From NCBI GenBank assembly GCA_031002005.1, contig CM061920.1:111466095-111530094 (forward strand): a stretch of DNA of 64,000 nucleotides. Direction: 5' to 3'. Below the pieces are notes generated by a model. That model did no database searches. It saw only the letters and a list, made by a program, of their open reading frames with translations, and was not told the origin of the DNA. Shown in pieces: positions 33,903-44,300 of this stretch. Source of the stretch: Vandiemenella viatica (lineage: Eukaryota > Arthropoda > Insecta > Orthoptera > Morabidae). The stretch's first letter is position 1. Every line of letters begins with the position of its first letter. The position numbers and the translations under genes were made by a program.

Positions 33903-35420
33903 TTAATTTCTTTTCCGTTTGGATTGTCCCGGCTTATCAATATATTGTGTCTCATTCATCCATTGCAGCAGGAACAGCATCCTCGTGGTCGATGAACTCT
34001 TCCTCTCCTTCATCTACTTCATTTCAGGAACGTTTTCATGAGACTGGCCAAAGCAATTTTTGCAAGCAGCTGAACAGTGCAGTCCTGATTAGCGACAGCT
34101 GCATGGTGGAGTACAAGGTTTCTAGCAGTAAACTCAGATTCAGCGTCTTTTATTATTGTTTTTCTTCTGGCTTTACGCCTCATCGACGTCGAGATCATTA
34201 GAGGCACAGACGGACTGGGGACAAGGAAGGGGAAGGATTTCGGCCATGGCCATTTGAAGGAAGCATCCCGGCATTCGGCTGGAGTGATTTGGGGAAACCG
34301 TGGAAAACCCAAATCTGGATGCCCGGACGGGGAATCGAACCGGCGTCCTCCTGAATGCGTTTATTATTGTAACTGGAATAAGACTTGACGAGCCTTTCCT
34401 TCATTCCCATGGCAATGGGTACGTTTCTCTACCCAACCATCCTTTACATGGTGGTATGTGCATATTGAGTGAAACGTTGCCGCATCTGATTTTGGTGGCA
34501 ACCGTATTATCCTGAATGCATTTTTGGCAGATTTCTTAAACATTTCGGATCCGAGCCGTCAAATGTTCCACAAACAATCTTCCGTAACCTTCCAAGATGA
34601 CCTGTACCCCAGCGTGTTCTCCAGATGCTAGTCACTGGGGGTTAGAAGTTCTGAGAAGTTAGCTTGCATGTTACTTTCAGATATGGTTGGTATTGAATTG
34701 AGGCAGCAGAATTTTTATTTCTCATAGCCGAAATATGCTGACATTATATCACATCCTGCTAATCCATAGATGAAGAGGATATGTGTGGGTTCAAACTGGT
34801 GTTACCAAGGCCCATTAGCAAAATGAGAAAGCCAATATATTCACTTAGAATTATCACACTGTCGGATTTTGCTGCTTGGGAAATAGCTGCGTCAACGATC
34901 AATCACGCTGCATCTTGTTTTGCCTGTTGATCTTGGATGCCTCCTTTTTCAGTTTTTCCGTTAGTATCAACATACACGGTTCTTCCTGCTCTCATTTGCT
35001 GCGTCACTGCAGCATTTGTTTCCTCACTGAAAATGATGTCTGCTGAAGTATCTGATGTTTTGAAACTACAAAACATTTCAGATGACTTTATTCCTCTCTG
35101 TGCAGCAACACTTCGGTATCCGTCAAATATAACTCTGATGTTGGATCTATAGTTCGTCGTCCAATAGACTTCATATTGTCCACAGAAGTAGCCAAGCTCT
35201 TCACTACGATGCCACATACCTTATGCAGGAGGCATCATTCGTCTATAACAAAACTTTTTATGTTGGGTGTTGCATATTGAATAGATTTAAATGCTTCATA
35301 CAGAGACAATTTTATTCCCTTGAAGTACGGAACAAATTCAAATGGAAAACATTGTTTCAATCCATTAAAATGGAAAAGAAATGGATTTATTACTAATTTT
35401 TTACTTATTTTGACTACGTA
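33903..35420 (-). pseudogene. Decayed gene: PIN/FEN-like region plus CXC-like tail
   Basis: Minus-strand, frame broken by several stops and shifts. In order: a 'FVID' with 'LLHKV' (35249-35215), 'NIRVIFDGY' (FDGY at 35127-35116), 'KSSE', 'SADIIFSEETNAAVTQQ', 'QQAKQDA' (34926-34909), then 'SDSVIILSEYIGFLILLM' (to 34813). Further on are 'GCDIMSAYFGYEK' (34756), 'LPPKSDAATFHS' (34501), and a cysteine-rich tail 'KPCTPPCSCR', 'SGLHCSAACKNCFGQ' (34115-34040). This is the signature order of an unnamed multi-copy arthropod/mollusc family. I read it as a FEN/PIN-type nuclease core (the acids of a usual SEDTDLLVLL block are here changed to SEYIGFLILL) followed by a tesmin/TSO1-like CXC domain. Function unknown. 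A SINE-A has inserted at 34160-34359. Confidence 0.7.
34160..34359 (-). repeat. SINE-A, 5'-truncated, inserted in the PIN/CXC pseudogene
   Basis: TTTATTATTGT at 34149-34159 and 34360-34370 is an exact 11-bp target duplication. The copy ends inside the head, just upstream of box B, so it is 5'-truncated. The pseudogene's LPPKSDAA block lies on one side and the cysteine-rich tail on the other, so the SINE arrived after the gene copy. Confidence 0.92.
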
Positions 35421-35490
35421 AATAAACTTTGTGCCATAACATTATGTTTTAAATTTTTCAAACTGGTACAAATACCACCAGCTAAAAAAA

Positions 35491-36272
35491 CGGACTGGTA
35501 GCTCAGCGGTTAAGGTACGGTAACTGACTGGAGATCGAAATCCCGATCTCAGCAGTGATTTTCAAAGTCCATTGACCCGATCTTTACCTCTGCCACAGCT
35601 TGCTGTGTAATATGAAGTAAGCCAGAACGATTCTGGAGTTTGGATATCACGTTAAGCTGTAGGTTGCCTATACCCAGTACTATTACTTGGTCAGGTTAGA
35701 TAGCCACAAAGGAGCGCAATGCACGGTGCGGCGCGGCATATCGAAAACACTGTCACCTGGCGCCCGAACAAGCCTTCGGGATCTCCCGGCCAACAATGCT
35801 AAATGATTATCGAATTGACCATCAGTAATCAAAGGGTAGTACAGATATATACTATGTCATACAGAAATACATATATATCAGTTATATATGCAGGACATTT
35901 TGAGCTACAAAGTAGGTAAAAATCCAACTTTTAGGAAAACTGTGGAATTGGCTGATTTTCGAATAACTGTAGCTCGCTTAATTTTGAGGTTAGAAAAACG
36001 TTTTTACTACGAAAGTTGTAGGAAATTTTGTACTCTTTCAAACTGAAAATAGAGTGTTTCTTGCTAGGACTCATTAGGAACGAGTTATAGATGAAAAACT
36101 GAAAAGAGTACCAAATTTTTTATGTTTTATGGCCACAGAAAATTGTGCCGAGGGTGTTGGAGGTCGTAATCTTGGTTTCTGCATACTCTCACCAATATAT
36201 ACAAGATAATAAAAAAATCTTCTACATGATATAATGTTTCTGCGATCCCCTTTTTACGATCACGTTACTGGA
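35491..36272 (+). repeat. SINE-C with long tail, right copy of inverted pair
   Basis: Begins 'CGGACTGGTAGCTCAGCGGT', a good box A; box B is 'GATCGAAATCCC'. Then comes the SINE-C middle, 'CCAACTTTTAGGAAAACTGT', 'TACTACGAAAGTTGTAGGAA' and the end 'CGTTACTGGA'. Aligns with 33062-33800 in inverse orientation, with many substitutions, so the pair is old. CTAAAAAA occurs at 35482-35489 and 36273-36280, a possible but low-complexity target duplication. Confidence 0.75.
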
Positions 36273-36280
36273 CTAAAAAA

Positions 36281-38219
36281 TGATCCTCGATCTTATATTA
36301 TGGAATATAATAGGGCTCATATATATGGAATGTCACGATGCCATATTGCACATTTTGAATGTTAGTCTATATCTTCCCAGTACTTACTGTGTCAATAGAA
36401 TCCAATTTTTATTTACGCAGTAAAAAAAATGTACAAGAATGAAGATCAAAGATTATATTTCTTCAGCGAATAATTGATCTCACAATATTGGTTTTCTTTT
36501 CTCATCTAGCATTTACCTTGGAAACGATTTTACTGTTCTGCTAGTATACGAAGAACGTCTGAAGTACTTGGATTCGAAAAAAAAAACATGAGCGAATTCA
36601 AATTTAACAGCATAATCATTCAGGTGGATAAGTCACCATACTACCACGTCAAATGCCTTATCTGCGAACAGCCTTATTTCTTAGTGGCATTTAATGATTA
36701 GGGAAGTTATCAACGTTGTTCTCTTAACACATATACAAATTGTTAGTCGGGCAACAAACATACTAAAGCACTCAGCCTCCTTAGCTCTATTAGCATCTTC
36801 ATGTGCCTGCGAACGCCGGTTCGTTTCCAGAATCGGCAATGGCGTGTACACTTCAGAACCTTTTACCTTGTATCGTTTATGACTTTATGGTTAAGATCCA
36901 ACAAACAATGTTTTTAAAAAATAACCTGAATGAAAATGAGGTCTCCTGTTTTATTTTTTAATTTATATATGAACTATTTCTTAATAAGCCATTTTTCTAA
37001 CACAAAAATGTTTTCCTGTTGCTAAAATCACCTCCTGATTGGTTATTTCATAGAGAAAAATACTTCTGAGACGCTTTGATTAGTCTGCTAAATGCCTCTT
37101 ATGAACATTACTGATAGATATGGTTCGTAGATAACTGAAACTCCGCGTAATTAACCAGTTATCTGTTAGAGTGAGTCAGCCATCAATTGTGTTCAGAGAT
37201 TGACTCCCGCAGGTGTGGCAGTATGGTGTCCACACTCATATAATGAAGATTTAGAGACGTGAATGAGTCTTTATATCTCTATCATCATGCAATCCTCCGC
37301 CTATTTTCATCCTACAATCCCTTCGTCACCTCATATTCCTCACAGCTTACATCCAAAATTATTTGCGTTGCATATACCAGCCTTCCACTTACTCCATAAT
37401 CTTCCTTTTTCGTTGACGTAGTTAATTTTCAGTAGCATTTTCCCTTTTTTATGACATGCATTGCTTAATACTCGCCATCAATTGCCTCTAACCTTATGTC
37501 AGTATTTGATACAAAAAGGATTTTAATCTAGCTGAAAATTGTATCATTTTTTATACAAGATGAAAATAAAACATGCTATTTTACGTTTACATATGTAAAC
37601 TATTAAGAAAGGTGAATAGGCGCTTCTGAAATCAAATACAAAAGGTAGGGATAACTCAAATGGAAGAAGAAACACAACCAAAAGATTTGTAAGCATAGAA
37701 TCTAATATAGAAGGACATGAAATGATTAACAGAAGGGTTAAGTAACAATAGCTTCCGATGAATGGAAAAATTAAGGCAATCACACAGTAATGCTGAGTTT
37801 TCGGAAAGTAGTTGACTTATTTGAATATTACGAAAAGAAATAGGAAAAAAAGCTACTGATAATGTGTAATTCTCATGAAATGTTTCGTGTCACTAAAAGG
37901 TCACATGCATATACAGTCTATAGTAAATACTTTATTTTTAGATTTATTTACGAATGAAACGTGTGATTGAAGGTATTGCAGGAATTTCAGTCGTCTAACA
38001 TTTGATAGCTGCTTGGTTATTAACGTATCCACAAACGTTCTCGTTGACAAATAATGCAAAACGAAACATGTCTTTGAAATTCTGCTATTTTAGTAATGTA
38101 GAAAGAGCAGCTTTGTACTGTACAAGTATCGCTGTAGTTACAGCAAGGCATTTACGAATTTGAACGTGAATAAATGAATCATAATTAGAACCAATAACAT
38201 GTTAGAAAATCCTCCAAAA
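36281..38219. other. No recognisable gene
   Basis: AT-rich; short frames without domains. No element ends recognised. Confidence 0.45.
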
Positions 38220-38224
38220 ATACA

Positions 38225-38300
38225 TGCCCGAAATCCTCCGGTACTTGACCTCTGCATTGATGAGGCGTAAAGCCCTAAAAGAAAATTAAAAAAAACACGT
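38225..38300 (+). repeat. SINE-A tail fragment
   Basis: 'GATGAGGCGTAAAGCCCTAA' and a following A-rich stretch match the 3' end of SINE-A; little of the body is recognisable. Confidence 0.4.
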
Positions 38301-38329
38301 TCACTTAAAGTTGAGCGAATTTTTGGCGA

Positions 38330-38560
38330 GGAAAAATTTATGCAAGAATCTCACAGAACGAACAGATATGATCGTTGTTCATATTTTAAGACAAGCGAGA
38401 ATGATTAAATTGTTGGTTGAATGAACGAAAGGATTAGAATTTTTGAAGCTTACTATGGAGGATATTTACTGCAGAAGGTATGTTGAGATGAAGAGATTAG
38501 GAACGTAAGAAATTAGGATTGCATTGTACCAGTTGAGAGGCTGATGACACGAAACAAAAT
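38330..38560 (+). mobile_element. RTE-like LINE 3' end fragment, copy 2
   Basis: Fragments 'HILRQARMIKLLVE', 'GLEFLKLTMEDI' and 'RRYVEMKRL' follow the same order as the fragment at 30840. Broken by stops. Confidence 0.5.
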
Positions 38561-38734
38561 ACACGTTTCCGCATCTATCGACTATTCGCTAAGATCTAGT
38601 TGCTAACATTTTCAGCGTTTACAATAATCAGTTACATCGACATACAGACAGACATCAAGAGTGCAATGATGGTAGTGTTCGAAACGATTCGCCCAGTAAC
38701 TCTTCAGAGACTTTTCCTTACCCTTTTTCTTATA

Positions 38735-38890
38735 GCTTCAGGGCTTTAAAGCCAAGAGGAGAATAAGAGCGTGGTACGAGAAGGAATTTGTCAAAGGACT
38801 TTTGGATGAACCATTACTGCATTCGCCTGGAAGCCATGAAATCAGAGGATCGAACCGGCGTCCTGTTGAATGCCAAGCCGGAGTCTCTCG
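38735..38890 (-). repeat. SINE-A copy, strongly diverged
   Basis: Minus strand; 'GAGAAGGAATTTGTCAAAGG' and 'GCATTCGCCTGGAAG' match the body. 'GGATCGAACCGGCGTCCT' near 38847 matches the head. Deletions in the body. Confidence 0.5.
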
Positions 38891-40317
38891 CAGTATCCAC
38901 AGTAGCTTCCATTTCCGTGGATCTTGCGGTAATGATGTAACCGCATGTTTGCAGCGTATAAATAATAAAATATGTACACTGCCTTCAGAACAGTGTAACT
39001 TGTTCTCTTTTCGGTTATATAATAGAGTATTTCGGAAAAATATAAAAATTCAAATAATACTACATGGTTGCTACAGTACTCATCCTATTAACCCGCAGTT
39101 AACGCCACTATGTATTGCAGACGACATGGTACACCATTGTTAAAGTCCATCACATTTATTGCTGTTCTTAACTCCCCTAAAAAAATAAATATAAAGGTAT
39201 CGACATTGCATCTGATCTTCGTAATACTATACGAATTAGTCATCAGAAGATCTATTCCATTGCAGCCAGAGTTGAGCATGGCCCACGGAAAAGTATTTAG
39301 TCGGTTCGCATTTGGTCCTAAGAATATCCAGGCCAATTGCAGGAGTCATTACAATTTTGACCGTGATGTAAACATTTGAAACCTACAACAAGGGTCTGTG
39401 GGCTAATTGAAAATATATTAGACTGTAAGTGTCGGAAGATTGTTTATTGACCAAATGTTGTGAACGTAATACAAGCTAAGCGCCTGTGATTTTACTTTAA
39501 AGTACGCCGATTCGTCGTAGATCTTAGCAGCAGTTGCCCGGTTGCAGAATCCTCCACCTGGGTACAGAACGATCGGCTGGCCCGCTCCCCGCGACACCGC
39601 TATGATGACGGTTAGAAAGGAAAAACCCCGTTACAGTTGTTATTGATCGCACAGGCGTAGGCCTACGGTCCTAGCGTGGGCGTATTGCGACCAGCGCTTC
39701 ATCAAAACTTGATGCCGGCTGCGCCATCCTGCCGCTATTATTAGTTATTACAGCCGAGTCGATATTCACAGCGTGCAACGAGATGACAAACGAATGGCAA
39801 GGCTGCACATACTGTTTGCCTAAAAACGTTCAGGCAAAGTTTCGAGATACTATTACTATTCACTTCAGACCAACAGAGATGGCGTGACTTACCTACATTT
39901 CCCAAAGCTAATTCTGCAAGTAGATCTTCCGCACTGCAATACAAGACAAGCAAGTTAGATATTTGTTTTTAATGCTTATCCCTAATATTTGTATAAATGC
40001 GTCAAGCCATAGCCACAAACATGTCTACGTAGCTGAAGGCTTTTTGTAAAATTTTAAGGTTGTGGTTAGTCAAATGAGATTTGAAACCGTAGCATGGATA
40101 ACAAGGAACTTTTTTATATGGATATAGTTCTTCATGAAAGGGAAGAAAAAGCTTTTAAAAATAAGTAAAAATGTTGCAAATACAATTATTCTTTTGACTA
40201 TCAATAATTAAATAAATTTGTACGTAAGACGAAAACTGTTTTCTTATAAATCACAACTTCTTGTGTAAGTAACCATATACACTTAAACCGATGTTAATAT
40301 TATAATACACAAAACTG
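38891..40317. other. No recognisable gene; GC-rich patch at 39535-39730
   Basis: The GC-rich patch holds GCTCCCCGCGACACCGC and CTACGGTCCTAGCGTGGGCG. No frame with a recognisable domain. Confidence 0.4.
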
Positions 40318-40470
40318 TTAGCCTCCGCGTACTGGCTGTTCCGATTGTGTTTTTAAGCAGTGTCCTAGCTGAGTGCTGGGACAGTCCCCATCTCCGGCTC
40401 ATAAACTACACATTTCACAAACAAAAATATACTGTCACAGCAACTCTTATGCGCCCACCATTGCTCCAGA
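40318..40470 (+). repeat. SINE-B copy, partial
   Basis: 'CCTCCGCGTACTGGCTG', 'GTGCTGGGACAGTCCCCATC', 'CTCATAAACTACACATTTCA' and 'CAAACAAAAATATAC' in order. The 5' part is shortened relative to 42790-43015. Confidence 0.65.
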
Positions 40471-41424
40471 AACTGACAACCCCTGGTTTTAACTACCCAG
40501 TGGAAACATTGGACAAACTCTTAGTTACAGGCATCTATTATAATCAAGGGTTTGCGTAATCCGATGAGGTCCATGCCCAAATAATAATACAGAGTGAAAT
40601 TAGCGCTTACAACACATCTGTTACTGAAACAGAAAGGAGAAATTTTTCCGATTGAAAACTAATTATAACACAGATAAATTATTTTCATTAACAAATTGTA
40701 GGTCTAAGGCGAAATGTATTATATGGATTAGGATGCTTCTAAAATGATCCAAATTATTTACTAACACTTGAGAGAAAATTGTTCAACTAATATGAACTCT
40801 TACTCGTTAATAATTTGTTACATTTTCCCCTGAGTGTGTATTGATTAGAACAACATCCGGTTTGAGTTGTAACGACGAGAGTGATTGCAGGTTCTCTTAC
40901 AGACGTATTGCATGGCTCCCTCCGACGTAAGAGATCGAAGCTGTATTCAGTGACAGGTTAAATAAAGGCTGACGTTTGCGCCGGCCCTACACCTGCAAAC
41001 ATCGAACCTGAGCACGCAACAAATCGCCAGCGTCGGGAAAAAATCTGCAATAACACGTCCTGCCTCACCAGGAGACACGAGAAATTATGTGAACGTATTC
41101 AGGAGAATAGTTCGTCAAATGGTTGTCCCCTCACTGAAACCGATTATCTGCTAAGGGTGTACGGTAGCCTCTGGGTGAAAGGTCCCGGCGAAACACTTCG
41201 TTTCCTTACAGGGCATTTTACCGGAGTGTCATCAAATCTTTGCAACTTCTGAATTTTGGCAAGTGTCTGATAACTCTGTCACAGGTAAGATTATAATATA
41301 GGCACATTAGTTTCATTCCTCACTTTGTCGGTGTACTGTGCTCGCATACATTAATAGAAGCTAAACCTGTGTATGAGCGAGATGTAAAAGTTTTATGTAT
41401 CCAACGGCAAACGCAGTCCTTTTG
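40471..41424. other. No recognisable gene
   Basis: Nothing recognised. Confidence 0.45.
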
Positions 41425-41830
41425 CAGACGCTCCGCTGTCTCAGGCCTCTAATTAGTAAACGGAATAAAACGGAGACTTTACATTTGCTCATATTATATG
41501 TTTCGTTGCCCCAGCAACGAATATCGTACTTAAAATTTGGTAAAATCATATTTTAGTGAGTCTTTATAGCATTAAAAGGAATCAAAAAAAAAATATTTTT
41601 TTCTATTTTTTTTCCAAATAGAGTTCTTAGACTTTGAAAGTTTTTAATTTTTTTATTATTATTTGAACATAAATACCTTAGCGGTCGTCAAAGTTGTTGA
41701 TTTTACACCATTTTGCTACCGGTTCTATATCAAAAACGGTGTTAGCTGGGAATTGAAAATGTTCGCCAATATCTATCACATCTTGCATTTAAAACAAATA
41801 TACTAAAATTAGTTATATCTTTATATTATC
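41425..41830 (+). repeat. Repeat family F, copy 2
   Basis: Blocks 'ATATTATATGTTTCGTTGC', 'CGAATATCGTACTTAAAATT' and 'GTTGTTGATTTTACACCATT' line up with 21945-22275. An A/T-rich insertion at 41583-41690 separates them. Confidence 0.45.
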
Positions 41831-42789
41831 TAAATTTCGAACTAAAAAAGAAAAATCTTTTGTAGTGAATGAATACTATTTCATTAAAAGGTGCTCTTAA
41901 CCGATGGTTCATTGTATATTGAAATGCTTATATTAATTTTTATTAAAACCGAACTATTGCTGAACAGGTTCCAGCAAAAAACATGTCGCGGCGTACAGAG
42001 CCGTGGAGCGAAGTCCGTTTGTCTAAGTTGAAAACAAAGCAAAAATTGATTTTTATACCAAGCGTCTTGTTTCTGACCTAAAACATATCTTGTGTATGAT
42101 AGGACATTAGAGTAGGGAACCATAATTGTGCGAAGCACGACTCGTTCTTGCACGGTTATATTTTCTCCGCTAGCCAAGCGGTTCACTGCAGATCCCCGTT
42201 CCTAGGTAGCATCAGCTTTTTTGTTTCCATGTCTCCATTACAATCTAAGACTGTAAATAACGGTTTTAAATACTTAATTTTTATATTCTCTCAGGTAATA
42301 TTACTTACCAAACTAACACATTCTTTATATTTTAAAAAGTGATTCTCCTTGTGAGATTTTTTCATAAACTTCTTATTTCCATAATCAGTTATTTTGGAGT
42401 TTATACAACCTCCAAATTTTCAATCTCGTTCTATTCCATCTTGTTCCAAATACATTAAAACGTAAGTAAACTCTTATGTTCATTTCCTAAAATGGTGTAC
42501 TTCTTGCAAACAGTTTATAAATGTTCAAATTCTTTTGTCGATCTTTGTAATTTAAAGTAACTTCTTTTATTGGAGCTGTTTTTTTTCTAGTATCTTCTAT
42601 TCTTTTAGCATCATCCTTACTTACTTCATCCATCGGTTGTAATTTCCTTCATATGTAACAATGTTCCCTTGGTTCTTAATTTTACTTTTTCTTATGTTAA
42701 TTCCATGTCGTCTCGCAGTAATTTTTGCTTGAACTTGATTATTTTTTCTTTACCTGCAGTTTAATCATGTAGTAACGTAGTACGTGTTA
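41831..42789. other. No recognisable gene
   Basis: AT-rich; no domain or element ends seen. Confidence 0.45.
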
Positions 42790-43015
42790 TTGCTGTTTGA
42801 TTGTGTGTGCCTGCGCACCACACTGGAGGTGCGACGGGACGAGGTCCACGCGCACGCCGTCCTCACTGCGGGTTTTAATCGGTTTACCGCAATCACCTAG
42901 ACGAATGCTGCGATTGTCCCCGATTTCCGCCTCATTGACTACAAATTTCACAAACAAAAATATACGTAAATTATAGATCATAAGTTTTACGAATCACAGA
43001 CAGATGGAAACATTT
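42790..43015 (+). repeat. SINE-B copy, longest example
   Basis: 'GACGAGGTCCACGCGCACGC', 'CACTGCGGGTTTTAATCGGT', 'CACCTAGACGAATGCTGCGA', 'TTTCACAAACAAAAATATAC' and 'CACAGACAGATGG' in order. It gives the most complete view of SINE-B in the window. No canonical tRNA boxes are evident, so 'SINE' is a working label. Confidence 0.7.
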
Positions 43016-44184
43016 AATTTTCCGCCGTTAGAATAGGTTCCTTCCGGCAAGCGGGAAGGTCACTAATACGCCACTGAATCAGGCAGATATTCCAGATAAT
43101 AGTACTCACGACTCCAAGAGGATTCGTCAATTCATTATTGAAAACGGCTGATTGATAGTCATAATGACCGTTGCATCTGTTAGGTTGTTTACGCCTTTTA
43201 TGAAATTATTGTTGCTTTTCTGTGACAACAAAACTATTTCCATTAATCACATGAGCTCAAAATATAAGTATCCGGCAAAATCTCATTTTAGGGGAGAGGG
43301 AGTCGATAAAAATCACACGTCAACTTTTTATTTTAGGTTGCCGCCCTCCAAAGATTAGTAGAGCAGAGAAAAAGTCTTCAAAATTACGAGGTAAATTACC
43401 AGTTGAAAGATAACGCAAATGCAACTGTTTAGTTTATAACAATAAACAAATTTAACAGTTGCATTGATCTTTCAACTCGTAATTAATTAAGCAACTGTGG
43501 AAACATGGCCTGCAACAACATTGCATTACAAGGTAAATCTCAGGTTGCGGGGGAGGGGAGGTGGGACCACCGAGAGGGAGGGGGATTTCAAATGTTAGAA
43601 AAAAATACCTCACGTAATTAGCACTGTGTCCACTTCTGTGGAATTTTGCAAAAGGCGCCTGGTATGTGTCTGGTTGGTCCAGTAGGCTGCGGGTCGTCTG
43701 TATCAGGGGATACACATTAAACCTCTCCGCAATGAGAATAGACAATCTCTCAAATGAATCTTTAGGTTTGACGTTCACCTCATAATCTTCCTCACAAATA
43801 ATTTGTGTAAGTGTCGGTGCCCGGTCTCTTTTCTTTCGTTGTCATACAGAACAAAGAGCAACACATTCTTAAGAGATTATCATTAAAGTAATTTAAAAAA
43901 AAACATGTATTGATGCTTCGACAGGGAGGAACGCATATGGCCATCCTGCCTCTGTGCCTATAAAATAATGCAACCCCTTTGAATATGTAACAGTTGCTTG
44001 AGGAGAGAAATTATTATGATCGGATCTCGCAAAGTATTGATTCTCATCGTGGCTTGTAATAATATACTCCATATTTCTACGGGGCAGTTAGAACCAGATA
44101 TTGTCACTTCCTGGTGGTATTCTGTGTACGGGGGGGGGGGGGATAAGTGTTGCCGCCTGCGATTCTTGTAACCTATGTTCTCCG
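43016..44184. other. No gene; palindrome and G-rich runs
   Basis: Contains the palindrome at 43393-43486, a G-rich tract at 43539-43585 and a run of 12 or more G at about 44130-44142. No coding evidence. Confidence 0.4.
43393..43486. repeat. Imperfect palindrome (hairpin)
   Basis: AATTACCAGTTGAAAGAT...CAACTGTT and its complement AACAGTTG...ATCTTTCAACTCGTAATT form arms of ~33 bp around a ~30-bp AT-rich loop. No target duplication or larger arms recognised. Confidence 0.6.
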
Positions 44185-44300
44185 TGATAGGTGTATTTTG
44201 GTTAATGAAATACGCAGTTTATGAAGCAAAGATTGTGGACCTCGCCAGCATTCGCCTAGGAACAGGACGGCCAGTACTGGAGCCCCGATCCAGCGAGGTA
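44185..44300 (-). repeat. SINE-B copy, partial
   Basis: On the minus strand: 'CCTAGGCGAATGCTGGCGAG', 'TTCATAAACTGCGTATTTCA' and 'ACCAAAATACACC' match the SINE-B order, with substitutions. Confidence 0.55.
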
